From assembly GCA_900765095.1 (NCBI GenBank), contig CAAFRB010000022.1:33462-97461 (forward strand): a stretch of DNA of 64,000 bases, read 5' to 3'. Source of the DNA: Clostridia bacterium (GTDB taxonomy: Bacteria > Bacillota > Clostridia > TANB77 > UBA1234). Below the pieces are notes generated by a model, which saw only the letters and a list, made by a program, of their open reading frames with translations, was not told the origin of the DNA and made no database searches. Positions 35,946-45,754 of the stretch are shown here, one piece after another. Position numbers and translations under genes: made by a program. Each line of letters begins with the position of its first letter. Within the stretch, counting starts at the first letter, position 1.

Positions 35946-37223
35946 TTACTTATTTACAATTACAGCTCTATAATGATATCTAGCTGTTGAACTTACAGAT
36001 GTAAAATCAAAATACCCAGACTTTAACAATCTTACAACATATGGCTTTTCTGCAGTTGGATAATCAGCAGTTAATCTCTCCCAGTTAGTTTCAACCATTG
36101 CATCTCCAACTCTATTTTTTATACCTGTATCAGATGTTGAATCTGTTTCGTACAAATCTATATATTTCATGCCATTCAAACTAGCACTAGAACCTTTGAT
36201 TCCTGCAGCAACTAGCTCGTTTTCACTTGTGAAATCAATCTGATTTAAAGCATTCTTTGCAAACATTAAATATAGAGTGGCAGAATATTCCGAATTGGTC
36301 ATCAAATGACTTTCGACATTATCATTTTCTGGAATCCAATCTATTGTTTCTATAGCAGCATTGCCTATATTTTCTACCAATTTTGATGTATTCATTGAAA
36401 CCCATATTCCTGGTAGTTCAACGCCATTAAATGAAAATGCAGGATGTATTACATATCCGTCCGGAAGTACTTCATTGTTAACCATGTAATTCGTATTTTC
36501 TCTCAAGAAAGCAATCTTTATTGCTGATGCTGGCACTTCTGTGTTTACCTTTTCAGGATTGTTATATCCATTGTAATACTCTTGAATAGAGTATGCATAT
36601 CTTGGTATCCATACATAAGTTTCATCTTCATCTGTCACACTACCATTTTCGTTGGTGTCATACTTCATCTTTGCAAAGAATGGTGCGGTATCACCATAAT
36701 TATACCAATTGTCTTCATATACATCATTAACTAAAGTTTCACCATCTATAGCTAAAGGATACATATTCTTATATATCAAAGGTCTATTCACACCTTTTTC
36801 CTCATCAAAAGAAACTTCTATAATATTCTTTTCTAGTACTTTAGTAACCGTGAAATTTGTGTTAGCATACACGTTATTTTTATTATCGTACATTCTTAAA
36901 GTATATATATTTTCTACTTTAGAAGTAGAATTATTGACCTCTTTAGTTAAATAAATTGGATATTTTTCATCATAATAACTTTCTAAATCCAACTTTTTCA
37001 ACTCCTCATAATCCAATTGCACAGCTTGTTCAGCTTCTACATCTAATAATTCATCATTTCTTCTAATTGCATTACAAATAACGTCCAATTTATCAACTGC
37101 ACTTTTCTTCCTAGCACTTGATATCGCACCAATGCCTGTATATGTGGTAATAGATGTTATAATAATTATTGCCACTACAGTAACAACCAATGATATCACT
37201 GATATACCTTTAGAATTTTTCAT
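35946..37223 (-). CDS. Prepilin-like surface protein
   Basis: A 425-residue protein with a type IV prepilin-like N-terminus: short basic leader KNSKG, then ISVISLVVTVVAIIIITSITTYTG, with cleavage expected after Gly5. The Glu at +5 that most pilins have is missing (Ser here), a variation common in Clostridia pseudopilin-like proteins. The long C-terminal part (about 190-425) has YVWIPRYAYSIQEYYNGY, VIHPAF and a final YHYRAVIVNK, a domain seen in many gut Clostridia surface proteins. No pilus assembly genes occur nearby, so it is an isolated protein and its function is unknown. Confidence 0.75.
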   Translation of the reverse strand: MKNSKGISVISLVVTVVAIIIITSITTYTGIGAISSARKKSAVDKLDVICNAIRRNDELLDVEAEQAVQLDYEELKKLDLESYYDEKYPIYLTKEVNNSTSKVENIYTLRMYDNKNNVYANTNFTVTKVLEKNIIEVSFDEEKGVNRPLIYKNMYPLAIDGETLVNDVYEDNWYNYGDTAPFFAKMKYDTNENGSVTDEDETYVWIPRYAYSIQEYYNGYNNPEKVNTEVPASAIKIAFLRENTNYMVNNEVLPDGYVIHPAFSFNGVELPGIWVSMNTSKLVENIGNAAIETIDWIPENDNVESHLMTNSEYSATLYLMFAKNALNQIDFTSENELVAAGIKGSSASLNGMKYIDLYETDSTSDTGIKNRVGDAMVETNWERLTADYPTAEKPYVVRLLKSGYFDFTSVSSTARYHYRAVIVNK

Positions 37224-37387
37224 ATATTTCCCTCCGTTTGTATAGCATCATTCTCTCTTATATTATATATTATTAACTCTATTTTTCAAACAAAATCTTA
37301 ACAACAAAAAGAAAAAATTTCCAATATATTTTTTTCAGAAATGTTTAAAATAATATTGTAACAAATTTTAAAAATGGAGTGATTTTT

Positions 37388-37546
37388 ATGGCTAAAATTA
37401 GTTGTTCGGTTTGTAGTTGTGCTTACAACTCGCCAGACAAAAATGAATGTACTTTAAAAACTATACAAGTTTGTCCTTGTAAGAATTGTAAAACAGGTTC
37501 ACCGGAGGATGAAACTTGTTGTAGCTCTTACCTAGAAACGCACTAG
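37388..37546 (+). CDS. DUF1540 small cysteine-rich protein
   Basis: A 52-residue protein, starting at ATG 37388 with GGAGTG 6 bases upstream. It has the DUF1540 pattern: CSVCSCAYNSPDKNECTLKTI, then a Cys-rich insert, then ETCCSSY. It has ten Cys in 52 residues. Such proteins are common in spore-forming Firmicutes, sometimes found in spores, and are thought to bind metal. Function unproven. Confidence 0.85.
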   Translation: MAKISCSVCSCAYNSPDKNECTLKTIQVCPCKNCKTGSPEDETCCSSYLETH

Positions 37547-37571
37547 TATAAGGAAATCTAATATTAAATTA

Positions 37572-37619
37572 AAATAACCACTAGCAAAATCCATTTTAAA
37601 TTTTTGCCAGTGGTTATTA
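37572..37619. terminator. Bidirectional terminator after the DUF1540 gene
   Basis: AATAACCACTAGCAAAA (37573-37589) pairs with TTTTGCCAGTGGTTATT (37602-37618), with one mismatch and A/T tracts on both sides. Confidence 0.75.
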
Positions 37620-37622
37620 TTC

Positions 37623-37689
37623 TTTATACAATAGGAAAGTAACAAATTTGCAACCTTTTATGTACTAATCTTCTTTCCTATTGTATAAA
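37623..37689. repeat. 67-base inverted-repeat element, best-preserved copy
   Basis: The 17-base arms TTTATACAATAGGAAAG (37623-37639) and CTTTCCTATTGTATAAA (37673-37689) are perfectly complementary. The core reads TAACAAATTTGCAACCTTTT. Other copies are at 54506-54576, 56611-56680 and 19576-19633. Confidence 0.75.
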
Positions 37690-37791
37690 AACTTTAATTT
37701 ATGCGAGAGATTTTCTTCCTTTCAGTCGAAAACTCTCGAGGGTCGAAAGAATGAAAATCGAAGATTTTCATCTTTCTTGTGCAGAAAATTT

Positions 37792-39030
37792 TCAATCTTT
37801 CTTGTTATAATAGTTATTATATAATTCAATTGCTGTTGCTGGACTATCAACACCTTCTTTATTCTTTATAGGTGCAAAATTTTCTTCTCTTTTTACGCTT
37901 AAGGCAAGCATATCATCCGCCATTTCAAACCCATCAAATATAAACATCTCAAATTTATAAGTGTTAGGTTCATCCGATGTTATATAATTTCCATTTTTAT
38001 CAATATACGAATTCTTTTTGCGTGCAGGTCTATAAGCCAAATCTTTAACGATTTTATTAAGTAGGTCTCTCTTAAACATTACGAAACCAAAATATGCTTC
38101 ACCAAATTTCAAATTTCCTTCTTTATCACGCATGTTAGCCATATCTTCAGAAATCTCTGTATATTCCACTACTCCTGGTTTTCCGTCCATTTTGCATATT
38201 ACTCCAACACGTTCTTCTGGCGAAACTTTAGTAACTGTTTTTACAGCAAGCTCTTTATTTTTCAAATCCATCATACCAATGAATGTTGGTTCAAGCATAT
38301 CCATAAGAATATTGTCAACATTTCCTATAGCAAGATAATCTATTTGTTTATCTTCCATTTCTTTTAGTATATTTTCTCTGTGCAAAGCCTCATAAATACC
38401 GCCATTTCCATTAGCAGCCATAAATATTTTTGATTCATTTGCAAATATAAAGTTACCATCATAGTCAAGCAATGGCAATTCTCTTTGCATGAAGAATCTT
38501 ATATTTTCTTTTCCATACTCGAAGTAATTGTGTTGCTTAAAAAACTTAACTGTTTCAGCATTATTTCCCCTGCTTGTCATTATGTACCAAGGAATACTAA
38601 CATTATATTTTTTACAAGACTCTTTTAATTTATCTGCAAATATTTCAAATATTGTTTTAGGCTCTTTTAAATTCACTAAAAAAGTGCCTTTAGGTCCATT
38701 ATACCCAAGTCTTGTTCCTTGTCCTCCAGCCATTTGGCATACTGCAACTTTATTATTCTTTAAAAGTTCCTCTCCACGTTTATAATACTTTTCCCTTTCT
38801 GCTTGTGGTATTTTCTCTAGTATTTCGTGAGATATATTTTCTATCTTTTTATTTTTAATTGGTGGAACATTTCTAGAATTATATAGCTCCTTCATTAATT
38901 TAAAGTCTATATGCTCTATCTGTTTAAATAAGTCTTCTTTTTCTTTTTCAGATAATTCATCATAAAATCTTAAAAGATACTCTGCATCTTCTTTTCTAAG
39001 ATATTCTTTCATTTCCTCAAGGCTTTTCAT
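37792..39030 (-). CDS. UDP-sugar pyrophosphorylase (UDPGP family, UAP1-like)
   Basis: A 412-residue nucleotidyltransferase that makes UDP-sugar from UTP and sugar-1-phosphate. The signature loop is MAGGQGTRLGYNGPKGTF (about 98-115); GNVDNILMDMLEPTFIG (about 236-252) corresponds to the uridine-binding region. The layout is that of eukaryotic-type UDP-N-acetylhexosamine pyrophosphorylases found in some Clostridia, rather than GalU or GlmU. UDP-GlcNAc or UDP-GalNAc is likely, but UDP-glucose cannot be excluded. Confidence 0.85.
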   Translation of the reverse strand: MKSLEEMKEYLRKEDAEYLLRFYDELSEKEKEDLFKQIEHIDFKLMKELYNSRNVPPIKNKKIENISHEILEKIPQAEREKYYKRGEELLKNNKVAVCQMAGGQGTRLGYNGPKGTFLVNLKEPKTIFEIFADKLKESCKKYNVSIPWYIMTSRGNNAETVKFFKQHNYFEYGKENIRFFMQRELPLLDYDGNFIFANESKIFMAANGNGGIYEALHRENILKEMEDKQIDYLAIGNVDNILMDMLEPTFIGMMDLKNKELAVKTVTKVSPEERVGVICKMDGKPGVVEYTEISEDMANMRDKEGNLKFGEAYFGFVMFKRDLLNKIVKDLAYRPARKKNSYIDKNGNYITSDEPNTYKFEMFIFDGFEMADDMLALSVKREENFAPIKNKEGVDSPATAIELYNNYYNKKD

Positions 39031-39101
39031 ATAAATATCATCCTTTCACTTAGCAATTAACTAAAATCACATTTTCCATTTTGTCTTAATTTAAAATCTA
39101 T

Positions 39102-40811
39102 TTACATCTTTTCTGGAGTAGAAATTCCAAGTAATGCTAAGCCACTTTTTATAGTAGTACCAACACATTTAGTAAGTGCAAGTCTAGCTTTTTTCGTTTC
39201 TTCATCATCACAAATTATTTGATGCTCATTGTAAAATCTACTAAAGCTGTGTGCCAAATCTATTAAGTATCTTGCTATAATAGATGGTTCGTTTTTATTA
39301 GTTGCACTTATTACAATATCAGTATATTCAGAAAGTCTTTTTACAACATCAATTGCTTCAGAATCAAGTAATTTTGAAAAGTCAATGTCTTTGTCATCAA
39401 TATCTTTAACACCTGCATTCCTTAATATGCTTTGTGTTCTAACATAAGTATATTGCATGTATGGACCAGTCTCACCATTAAAATTCAATAATTGATTCCA
39501 GTCAAATATCTCATCTTTTATTCTGTTATTTGATAAATCATTAAATATAATTGCACCAACCCCAACCATTTTTGCGACTTCTTCTTTATTTTCTAGCGTT
39601 GGATTTTTTTCCTCAATTATTTTTTGTGATTTATCAATAGCTTCATCTAGTATTTCTTCAAGAGTTAATAGTTGTCCACCTTTTCTCGAACCTATCTTTT
39701 CACCATTTTCATCTAATACCAAACCAAAAGGTATATGTTCACATACTTTTGCGTATTTTTCATACCCCATTAATTCTAATGTTTTAAATATCTGCTTAAA
39801 ATGTAATGATTGTTCACTGCCAACGACGTACAGAGCTTTTGAAAAATCATATTTATCAATTCTGTATAGCAAAGCTGCTAAGTCACGTGTAGCATAAATA
39901 GTAGTACCAGCAGAAGTTATAATAATACATGGTGGAATATTTTCATCTGGCATTTCTACTACTTTCGCACCTTCACTATCTTTTAAAAGTCCTTTTTCTT
40001 CTAACTCATTAATTACTCTATCCATTTTATCATTATAAAAAGCTTCACCATTATATGAGTCAAATTCAGAGCCAAGTAAATCATAAACCCTTTTGTAATT
40101 TTCCAAGCTTATATCAATAATCCATTTCCAGATTTTTGTGGTTTTTTCATCTTTATTCTCAAGTCTAATTAGCACATCTCTTGCTTTATCTGTGTATGAT
40201 GGATCTTCCTTTTCCATTTTATTAAATCTTACATATATAGCAAGTATTGATTTAATAGGCTCAACATCAAATGAATATTCATCCTTCCACATCTCGTAAC
40301 CCGCAATTGTCTTTGAAATACCCATTCCCCAGTCACCTAGGTGATTAATACCTACAACATTGTAGCCTAAGAATTTATACATCTTGTATAAAGCTCCACC
40401 TATAACAGTTGTACGCAAATGTCCAATGTGAAAAGGCTTTGCAATGTTAGGTGACGAATAGTCTATTACTATTGTTTTACCTTTACCAATATTACTCTTG
40501 CCATAATCTTCACCTTTTTCTAAAGCATCTGTCAATACAGATTTTACAAAACCTGCTTTGTTTGTAAAGAAGTTTAGGTATCCACCAACAACATCAATTT
40601 TATCTATTACATCATCTAAAGTGATTTTTTCTTTTATTTCACTTGCTATAACAGGTGGTGCTTTTCTTAATTCTTTAGCTAGTCTAAAACATGGAAAAGC
40701 AAAATCTCCCAAATCCGAATTTGGCGGAATTTCTATATATTCTTCTAATTCTTTTTCATCAACACCAGTTACATCATGAATCCTTTTTGCAATCTCACTT
40801 TTATAATTCAT
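39102..40811 (-). CDS. argS: Arginyl-tRNA synthetase
   Basis: Class Ia synthetase of 569 residues. The HIGH motif is in PFHIGHLRTTVIGGAL (about 117-132). The KMSK equivalent is GSRKGGQLL (about 357-365), as usual in ArgRS. The N-terminal ArgRS-specific domain covers residues 1-80, and the anticodon-binding DALR domain ends in GLALLGISTPEKM. It overlaps the cca gene by 11 bases, so the two are cotranscribed. Confidence 0.97.
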   Translation of the reverse strand: MNYKSEIAKRIHDVTGVDEKELEEYIEIPPNSDLGDFAFPCFRLAKELRKAPPVIASEIKEKITLDDVIDKIDVVGGYLNFFTNKAGFVKSVLTDALEKGEDYGKSNIGKGKTIVIDYSSPNIAKPFHIGHLRTTVIGGALYKMYKFLGYNVVGINHLGDWGMGISKTIAGYEMWKDEYSFDVEPIKSILAIYVRFNKMEKEDPSYTDKARDVLIRLENKDEKTTKIWKWIIDISLENYKRVYDLLGSEFDSYNGEAFYNDKMDRVINELEEKGLLKDSEGAKVVEMPDENIPPCIIITSAGTTIYATRDLAALLYRIDKYDFSKALYVVGSEQSLHFKQIFKTLELMGYEKYAKVCEHIPFGLVLDENGEKIGSRKGGQLLTLEEILDEAIDKSQKIIEEKNPTLENKEEVAKMVGVGAIIFNDLSNNRIKDEIFDWNQLLNFNGETGPYMQYTYVRTQSILRNAGVKDIDDKDIDFSKLLDSEAIDVVKRLSEYTDIVISATNKNEPSIIARYLIDLAHSFSRFYNEHQIICDDEETKKARLALTKCVGTTIKSGLALLGISTPEKM

Positions 40812-42093
40812 TATATCCTCCTTCTTTTGGAAAGTACTTTTCCTTTAACCACTTAATTCTTCTACGTCTAACTTCATCTTTTAGTATATTAAAATCCATA
40901 TCTTTTGGATAATTTTTAGCATTTACGCATCCAATCATTTCTTCGCCAATTTCAGCAAATTTAACCTTTTCCTTAGAGTTTTTATCTGCGTTTGCAAGGA
41001 TTTCCATATCGTAAAGACTCATTCTACTTGCATGAACTCTAGTTATAAAATCCACTTTCTTTTTTGTAGTCATCTTATCGAATATCCCTGCACGCATGTG
41101 CTCTTTACATGCTGTCAAACCAACTTTATACCATTTGTTAGGCATTTTCAACCTTTTACAAATATTTTTTAAGGGCATACATCCATTTTCTTCATGATTT
41201 ATGTGATGTGGCCATTCATCTCTTGGAGTTAAAGCTTTTCCAAAATCATGCACCAGTCCAGAAAACACTGTGCATGCGTCGTTTGTGCACATAGCTATTC
41301 TATCGATAACATCCATTGTATGATTGTACGCATCACCTTCTGGATGATATTTTATTGGCTGTTCAATACCTATTAAATCGTATACCTCTTTAAAATGAAC
41401 TTCGAGGACATCAGCAGCTCTTAGCACATTAAAAAACATACTTGGCTTTCTCGTTTTTAATGCCTTCTCAAGTTCAGCAAATACTCTTTCAGATGAGAGC
41501 GAACTAAGTTCTTCTTTACACTTATTCATAAGTGCAAGCGTGTGCACATCAACAGTATAGCAATCTTTCCCCAAAATATCAGAAACCTCATTTGATTTCA
41601 TACTTACTCCAGATAGTTGTGCTGCAAATCTAGCCGTTCTATACACTCTAAGAGGATCTTCCAAAAATGCCTCACTAGTAGCTCTTATTATTTTATTTTT
41701 CATGTCTTTCATTCCACCAAAAGGATCTATAACTTTTCGCGTTAGCACATCTATGGCAATACTATTTATAGTTATATCCCTGCGTTTCAAGTCTTCTTCG
41801 ATAGTAATCGTCTTATCTGTGAGTATTTCAAAACCAGTATGACCAGATGATGTTTTTTTCTCTATCCTCGCCAAAGCATATTCATTACCATCAATAATAA
41901 AAACCGGGAAAGACTTTCCCTGCAGTTGAGCTTCTGGGAACATTTTCATAAAGTCTTTCTTTTCAAATCCTGTCACGCAATAATCATAATCTTTAGGTAT
42001 TAACCCAAGTAGTGTATCTCTTACCGCTCCACCAACTAAATAAAGTCTTCCTCCATATTCATTTATCTTCTCAGCAATTTCAATTACAGTCAA
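40801..42093 (-). CDS. cca: CCA-adding tRNA nucleotidyltransferase with HD domain
   Basis: Adds or repairs the CCA end of tRNA. The open frame extends to 42135; I place the start at TTG 42093, 10 bases after GGAGG, giving 430 residues. LVGGAVRDTLLG and DYDYCVTG (about 17-40) form the class II nucleotidyltransferase core, RRDITINSIAID (about 97-108) is the next motif, and DPLRVYRTARFAAQ follows. The C-terminal HD domain has HTMDVIDR...FSGLVHDFGKALTP, so phosphohydrolase activity is possible. Confidence 0.92.
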   Translation of the reverse strand: MTVIEIAEKINEYGGRLYLVGGAVRDTLLGLIPKDYDYCVTGFEKKDFMKMFPEAQLQGKSFPVFIIDGNEYALARIEKKTSSGHTGFEILTDKTITIEEDLKRRDITINSIAIDVLTRKVIDPFGGMKDMKNKIIRATSEAFLEDPLRVYRTARFAAQLSGVSMKSNEVSDILGKDCYTVDVHTLALMNKCKEELSSLSSERVFAELEKALKTRKPSMFFNVLRAADVLEVHFKEVYDLIGIEQPIKYHPEGDAYNHTMDVIDRIAMCTNDACTVFSGLVHDFGKALTPRDEWPHHINHEENGCMPLKNICKRLKMPNKWYKVGLTACKEHMRAGIFDKMTTKKKVDFITRVHASRMSLYDMEILANADKNSKEKVKFAEIGEEMIGCVNAKNYPKDMDFNILKDEVRRRRIKWLKEKYFPKEGGYNEL

Positions 42094-42310
42094 CTCATTC
42101 ACCCCTCCAGTCACTCTCCAATCATTATAGCACATACCACCTGTTTCATCAACAAATATCGCAGATACGTCAACAAAAATGGCAGTAATTTTCTACAATA
42201 TAGTAAACGACACACATATCTATTTTTTATAGTTGTAACACAATTATTACAGTCAAACACTAAATTTTGATAAAGTTTGTAATAATTCATGAAATTGCCG
42301 TGCCTAACAA

Positions 42311-42339
42311 TTGACTTTTTGATTCTTTTACTGTAATAT
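42311..42339 (+). promoter_or_regulatory. Sigma-A-type promoter of the ClpE-like gene
   Basis: TTGACT (42311-42316), 17-base spacer, TAATAT (42334-42339). A small CCTAG/CTAGG palindrome lies at 42358-42370 before AAAAGGAG. The remainder of the 42094-42412 intergenic region is A/T-rich, and I see no convincing CtsR or HrcA site in it. Confidence 0.5.
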
Positions 42340-42412
42340 AAGTTCTGTGTATTTTACCTAGTTGCTAGGCTTTACACTATTATTTTGTGATTAAAAAGGA
42401 GAGTTATTATAA

Positions 42413-44728
42413 ATGTCATTATGCTCAGTATGTAAAAAGAATACGGCTGTAGTATTTGTGAATAAGGTTGTTGATGGCAAGCCTCAACTTGAAGGTCTTT
42501 GCCTTTCATGTGCAAAAGAAAGAGGCATAAATCCGTTATCTTCTATGATGAAACAATATGGTGCATCAGATGAAGATATTGAAAACTTAAACGAGCAATT
42601 TGAAGAGATTGTTTCATCTTTATCTGGTGAGTCCGAACTTCCAGAAGAGTTAGTTGAAGAACTTGATGGTGATAATCCAAATAGTCCATTTTCTTCAATG
42701 CTTTCCAACCTTTTTCCTAATATGAATCCACAACAAAACGATTCTGAAAATGTTGAAAAGAAGGTCTCAAAAGGTTCTAAAAATAATGATAACAAGAAGG
42801 ATAAAAAGAAAAAAATATTAGATACCTATGGAGTTAATCTAACTGCGAAGGCACGTGAAGGAAAAATCGATAAGCTTATTGGCAGAGATGTTGAGATTGA
42901 GAGAATTACTCAAATACTTAATCGTCGTAGCAAGAATAATCCTTGTCTTATTGGTGAACCAGGCGTTGGTAAAACTGCAATTGCACAAGGTTTAGCTCTA
43001 AGGATAGCAAATCAAGATGTGCCTGCTAAACTTTTATCGTGTGAAATTTATCAAATAGATATGACTTCAATGGTTGCTGGAACACAGTTTAGAGGTCAAT
43101 TTGAAGCAAGAATGAAAGCTTTAATCGAAGAATGTCGTACTCTTGGAAATATTATATTGGTTATAGATGAAATCCATAATATAGTTGGTGCTGGTGGCGA
43201 TGTTAATCAGACTATGAATGCTGCAAATATTTTAAAGCCAGCATTGTCAAATGGTGATATCCAAGTTATTGGTACGACTACTTTAAAAGAGTACAGAAAA
43301 AATATTGAAAAAGATGCTGCTCTTGAAAGAAGATTTCAACCAGTAATTGTTGAAGAACCTTCAATTGAAGATACTATTAAAATATTGACTGGTATTAAAG
43401 ATTATTACGAAAGTTATCATCATGTGAAAGTATCAGATACTTTAATTAGACAAATTGTTTTAATGTCTGAGAAATATATTCATGATAGGTTTTTACCAGA
43501 CAAGGCAATCGATATATTAGATGAAGCTTGTTCGAAGGTTAATCTTGCAAATAAAGTTTTAGCGCAACTTCAAATTTTAAAAGATGAACTTGCAAAAGTT
43601 CAAGCCGAAAAAGAAGAATTAGAAACAATAACAAACGAAAATGAAACTCCTGATTATGAGAAGATTGCAAGCCTAAAATCTAATGAAACTGCACTAATAA
43701 ATCAAATTGCTGATATGTCACAAGGAAACAATTTGGAATTAGAATTAAATATTGAAGATGTTGCATCTGTTATTGAAAATTGGACAAAGATACCTGCTTC
43801 AAAAATCTCTGAAACAGAGGCTGAAAAATTATTGAATTTAGAAAAAAACATTCATAAAAGATTGATAGGACAAGACAAAGCTGTTAGTGCTGTATCTGAT
43901 GCAATTAGAAGAAATCGTGCAGGCTTGAGAAACAAAAAACGTCCACCTTCTTTTATATTTGTTGGACCAACTGGTGTAGGTAAAACAGAACTTGCAAAAT
44001 CTATAGCTGATGAATTGTTTGGAAGCGAAGATTCTATTATAAGAATTGATATGTCTGAATATATGGAAAGCCATTCTGTTTCTAAGCTTATTGGCTCTCC
44101 TCCAGGATATGTTGGGTATGATGATGCTGGTCAGCTAACAGAAAAAGTCAGACGCAATCCGTATTCACTTATATTATTCGATGAAATTGAAAAAGCTCAT
44201 CCAGATGTATTTAATTTACTTCTTCAAATATTGGACGATGGTAGACTTACAGACGCTCAAGGAAGGACTGTAAATTTTGATAATACGATAATAATTATGA
44301 CATCTAATGCTGGTTCAAATCTTAACACAAATGGAATTGGTTTTAACAAAGACGATGCTCCTCTAGTAGAAGCAAGAGTCATGAATGCTTTGAAATCAAC
44401 ATTTAGGCCAGAATTTTTAAACAGAGTTGATGAAATAATTGTGTTCAATGAATTAACAAAACAAGAGTTGCTACAAATAATAGATTTAATGTTAAATGAA
44501 ATAAAAGATGAATTGGCTGAAAAGAATATTTATATTTCATTCTCTGATGAGGTTAAAAATTATATCTTGGAAAAAGGATATGAACCAAAGTATGGTGCTC
44601 GCCCACTTCGTAGAGCAATTCAAAAATATATTGAAAATGAATTGGCTCAAAGTCTTTTAAAGGATGAGTTATTGCCTAATGATTCAATTGTCGTTAGTCT
44701 AGTAAATAATAAAGTTGTAATTAAATAG
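42413..44728 (+). CDS. clpE: Clp ATPase with N-terminal zinc finger (ClpE-like)
   Basis: An AAA+ unfoldase of 771 residues that feeds substrates to ClpP. The N-terminus has Cys4, Cys7, Cys30 and Cys33, a zinc finger as in ClpE, instead of a ClpC-type N-domain. AAA-1 has GEPGVGKT (about 180-187) and VIDEIHNI; AAA-2 has GPTGVGKT (about 517-524) and LFDEIEKAHPDVF. An IGF loop (about 640), the ClpP-docking motif, is present. Middle coiled coil near 390-440 is short. In Firmicutes such genes are stress-inducible, usually by CtsR. Confidence 0.9.
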   Translation: MSLCSVCKKNTAVVFVNKVVDGKPQLEGLCLSCAKERGINPLSSMMKQYGASDEDIENLNEQFEEIVSSLSGESELPEELVEELDGDNPNSPFSSMLSNLFPNMNPQQNDSENVEKKVSKGSKNNDNKKDKKKKILDTYGVNLTAKAREGKIDKLIGRDVEIERITQILNRRSKNNPCLIGEPGVGKTAIAQGLALRIANQDVPAKLLSCEIYQIDMTSMVAGTQFRGQFEARMKALIEECRTLGNIILVIDEIHNIVGAGGDVNQTMNAANILKPALSNGDIQVIGTTTLKEYRKNIEKDAALERRFQPVIVEEPSIEDTIKILTGIKDYYESYHHVKVSDTLIRQIVLMSEKYIHDRFLPDKAIDILDEACSKVNLANKVLAQLQILKDELAKVQAEKEELETITNENETPDYEKIASLKSNETALINQIADMSQGNNLELELNIEDVASVIENWTKIPASKISETEAEKLLNLEKNIHKRLIGQDKAVSAVSDAIRRNRAGLRNKKRPPSFIFVGPTGVGKTELAKSIADELFGSEDSIIRIDMSEYMESHSVSKLIGSPPGYVGYDDAGQLTEKVRRNPYSLILFDEIEKAHPDVFNLLLQILDDGRLTDAQGRTVNFDNTIIIMTSNAGSNLNTNGIGFNKDDAPLVEARVMNALKSTFRPEFLNRVDEIIVFNELTKQELLQIIDLMLNEIKDELAEKNIYISFSDEVKNYILEKGYEPKYGARPLRRAIQKYIENELAQSLLKDELLPNDSIVVSLVNNKVVIK

Positions 44729-44746
44729 ATGTAACTAAATAAATAC

Positions 44747-45030
44747 AAAAGCATGAAGCATAAATAATATATTTTAGTTTGCGGATTTATGAAAAATTAT
44801 TTGATTTTCTAAATGCTGGCTTCATTTAACGGCAAATTCCGATGTTGCAGGGCTTTGCCCTGCACCTTACCTATCGGTAATTTGCCTATTCAGGAGCATT
44901 GTAGAAAATCAAATTAATTTTTCAATCCTGTCAAGTGAGCTGAAAATTTTTGATTTTTCAATCTTTGAGTTTTTATAGTTTTAAATCAAAAATTTTTTCA
45001 TACTAAGATTTATCTTTGCTTCATGCTTTT
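44747..45030. repeat. Palindromic repeat inserted in the ClpE-gene terminator region
   Basis: An internal copy (44791-44925), reversed relative to the addBA copies, has the same GCAGGGC/GCCCTGC centre. Outside it AAAAGCATGAAGCA (44747-44760) and TGCTTCATGCTTTT (45017-45030) are perfect 14-base inverted repeats 256 bases apart. They look like the two halves of a former terminator, now split. Further weak complementarity extends inward from both arms. Confidence 0.65.
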
Positions 45031-45104
45031 TATTGTATATTGTGAAAGAAAGCAAAAATTTAAGTTTTATCTTTATACCTCAAACAAAAATAAATTTACA
45101 AGCA

Positions 45105-45731
45105 TTACAAACTATAATCTTCTATCAGATTACTTAAATTATCTTTCCCGTAGACCCTAATCCCCTCTTGCAAATTTTTCTTATCTTCATCACTAAGTAG
45201 CTCCACATTAACACTAAGCATCTCAATCAAATTCATTTTATCTTCAGTCAACTCATTATATACACCTATGTCCCCGTCTTTTTCTTTTAGCACAAAATGA
45301 TCTTCACAATTAGCCTCAATTTCCCTATATATAACGATTTCATCAGAAGAAAACTTTTCTATCTTCCAACCAGAGTATTTTTCTTCAAGTGATTTCCTTG
45401 GTAGATTTATTAACTCTTTAGGAACATCAATAATATTCACTGTTATATGATTGCATTTAGAAAATTTTTTTCTAATAACTAGTTTAGCATAAGGCGATAT
45501 TTTCTCTTCACTCCCAATCGTTTCCACAATAAGTTCATCTCCAGAATCTTCATGAATATTTTTTTCGTTTTGTACCTTTTTTATCACAACATCTTGAACC
45601 GGCTCAATGTTATAGTTTTTCGTATTTTTAGAAAGACTAATTGCATTTTTATTAAATTCTGTATACATACCAACAGAAACACCAAGTATAAAAGTTATAA
45701 TTAACAAAAAATATGATAACCCTTTTTGCAT
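45105..45731 (-). CDS. BofC C-terminal-domain-like membrane protein
   Basis: A 208-residue protein from ATG 45731 (AAGGG 8 bases upstream). Residues about 5-25 (LSYFLLIITFILGVSVGMY) are a membrane anchor or uncleaved signal. Residues about 115-170 (YSGWKIEKFSSDEIVIYREI...HFVLKEKDGDIGVYNE) match the BofC C-terminal domain. In B. subtilis BofC restrains the SpoIVB protease and so delays pro-sigma-K processing. This protein has an additional N-terminal linker and a C-terminal helical tail. Assignment by one domain only, so the precise role is inferred. Confidence 0.6.
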   Translation of the reverse strand: MQKGLSYFLLIITFILGVSVGMYTEFNKNAISLSKNTKNYNIEPVQDVVIKKVQNEKNIHEDSGDELIVETIGSEEKISPYAKLVIRKKFSKCNHITVNIIDVPKELINLPRKSLEEKYSGWKIEKFSSDEIVIYREIEANCEDHFVLKEKDGDIGVYNELTEDKMNLIEMLSVNVELLSDEDKKNLQEGIRVYGKDNLSNLIEDYSL

Positions 45732-45754
45732 ACACTTCACCCTTTCTTATATGA

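Noticed and set aside
35946..37223. Type IV pilus operon
   Set aside because: Only one prepilin-like gene is present; no pilB, pilC, pilD or other pilins nearby, and the +5 Glu is missing.
42230..42345. CtsR operator before the ClpE-like gene
   Set aside because: TCAAA-type half sites occur, but their spacing does not match the known heptad repeat.
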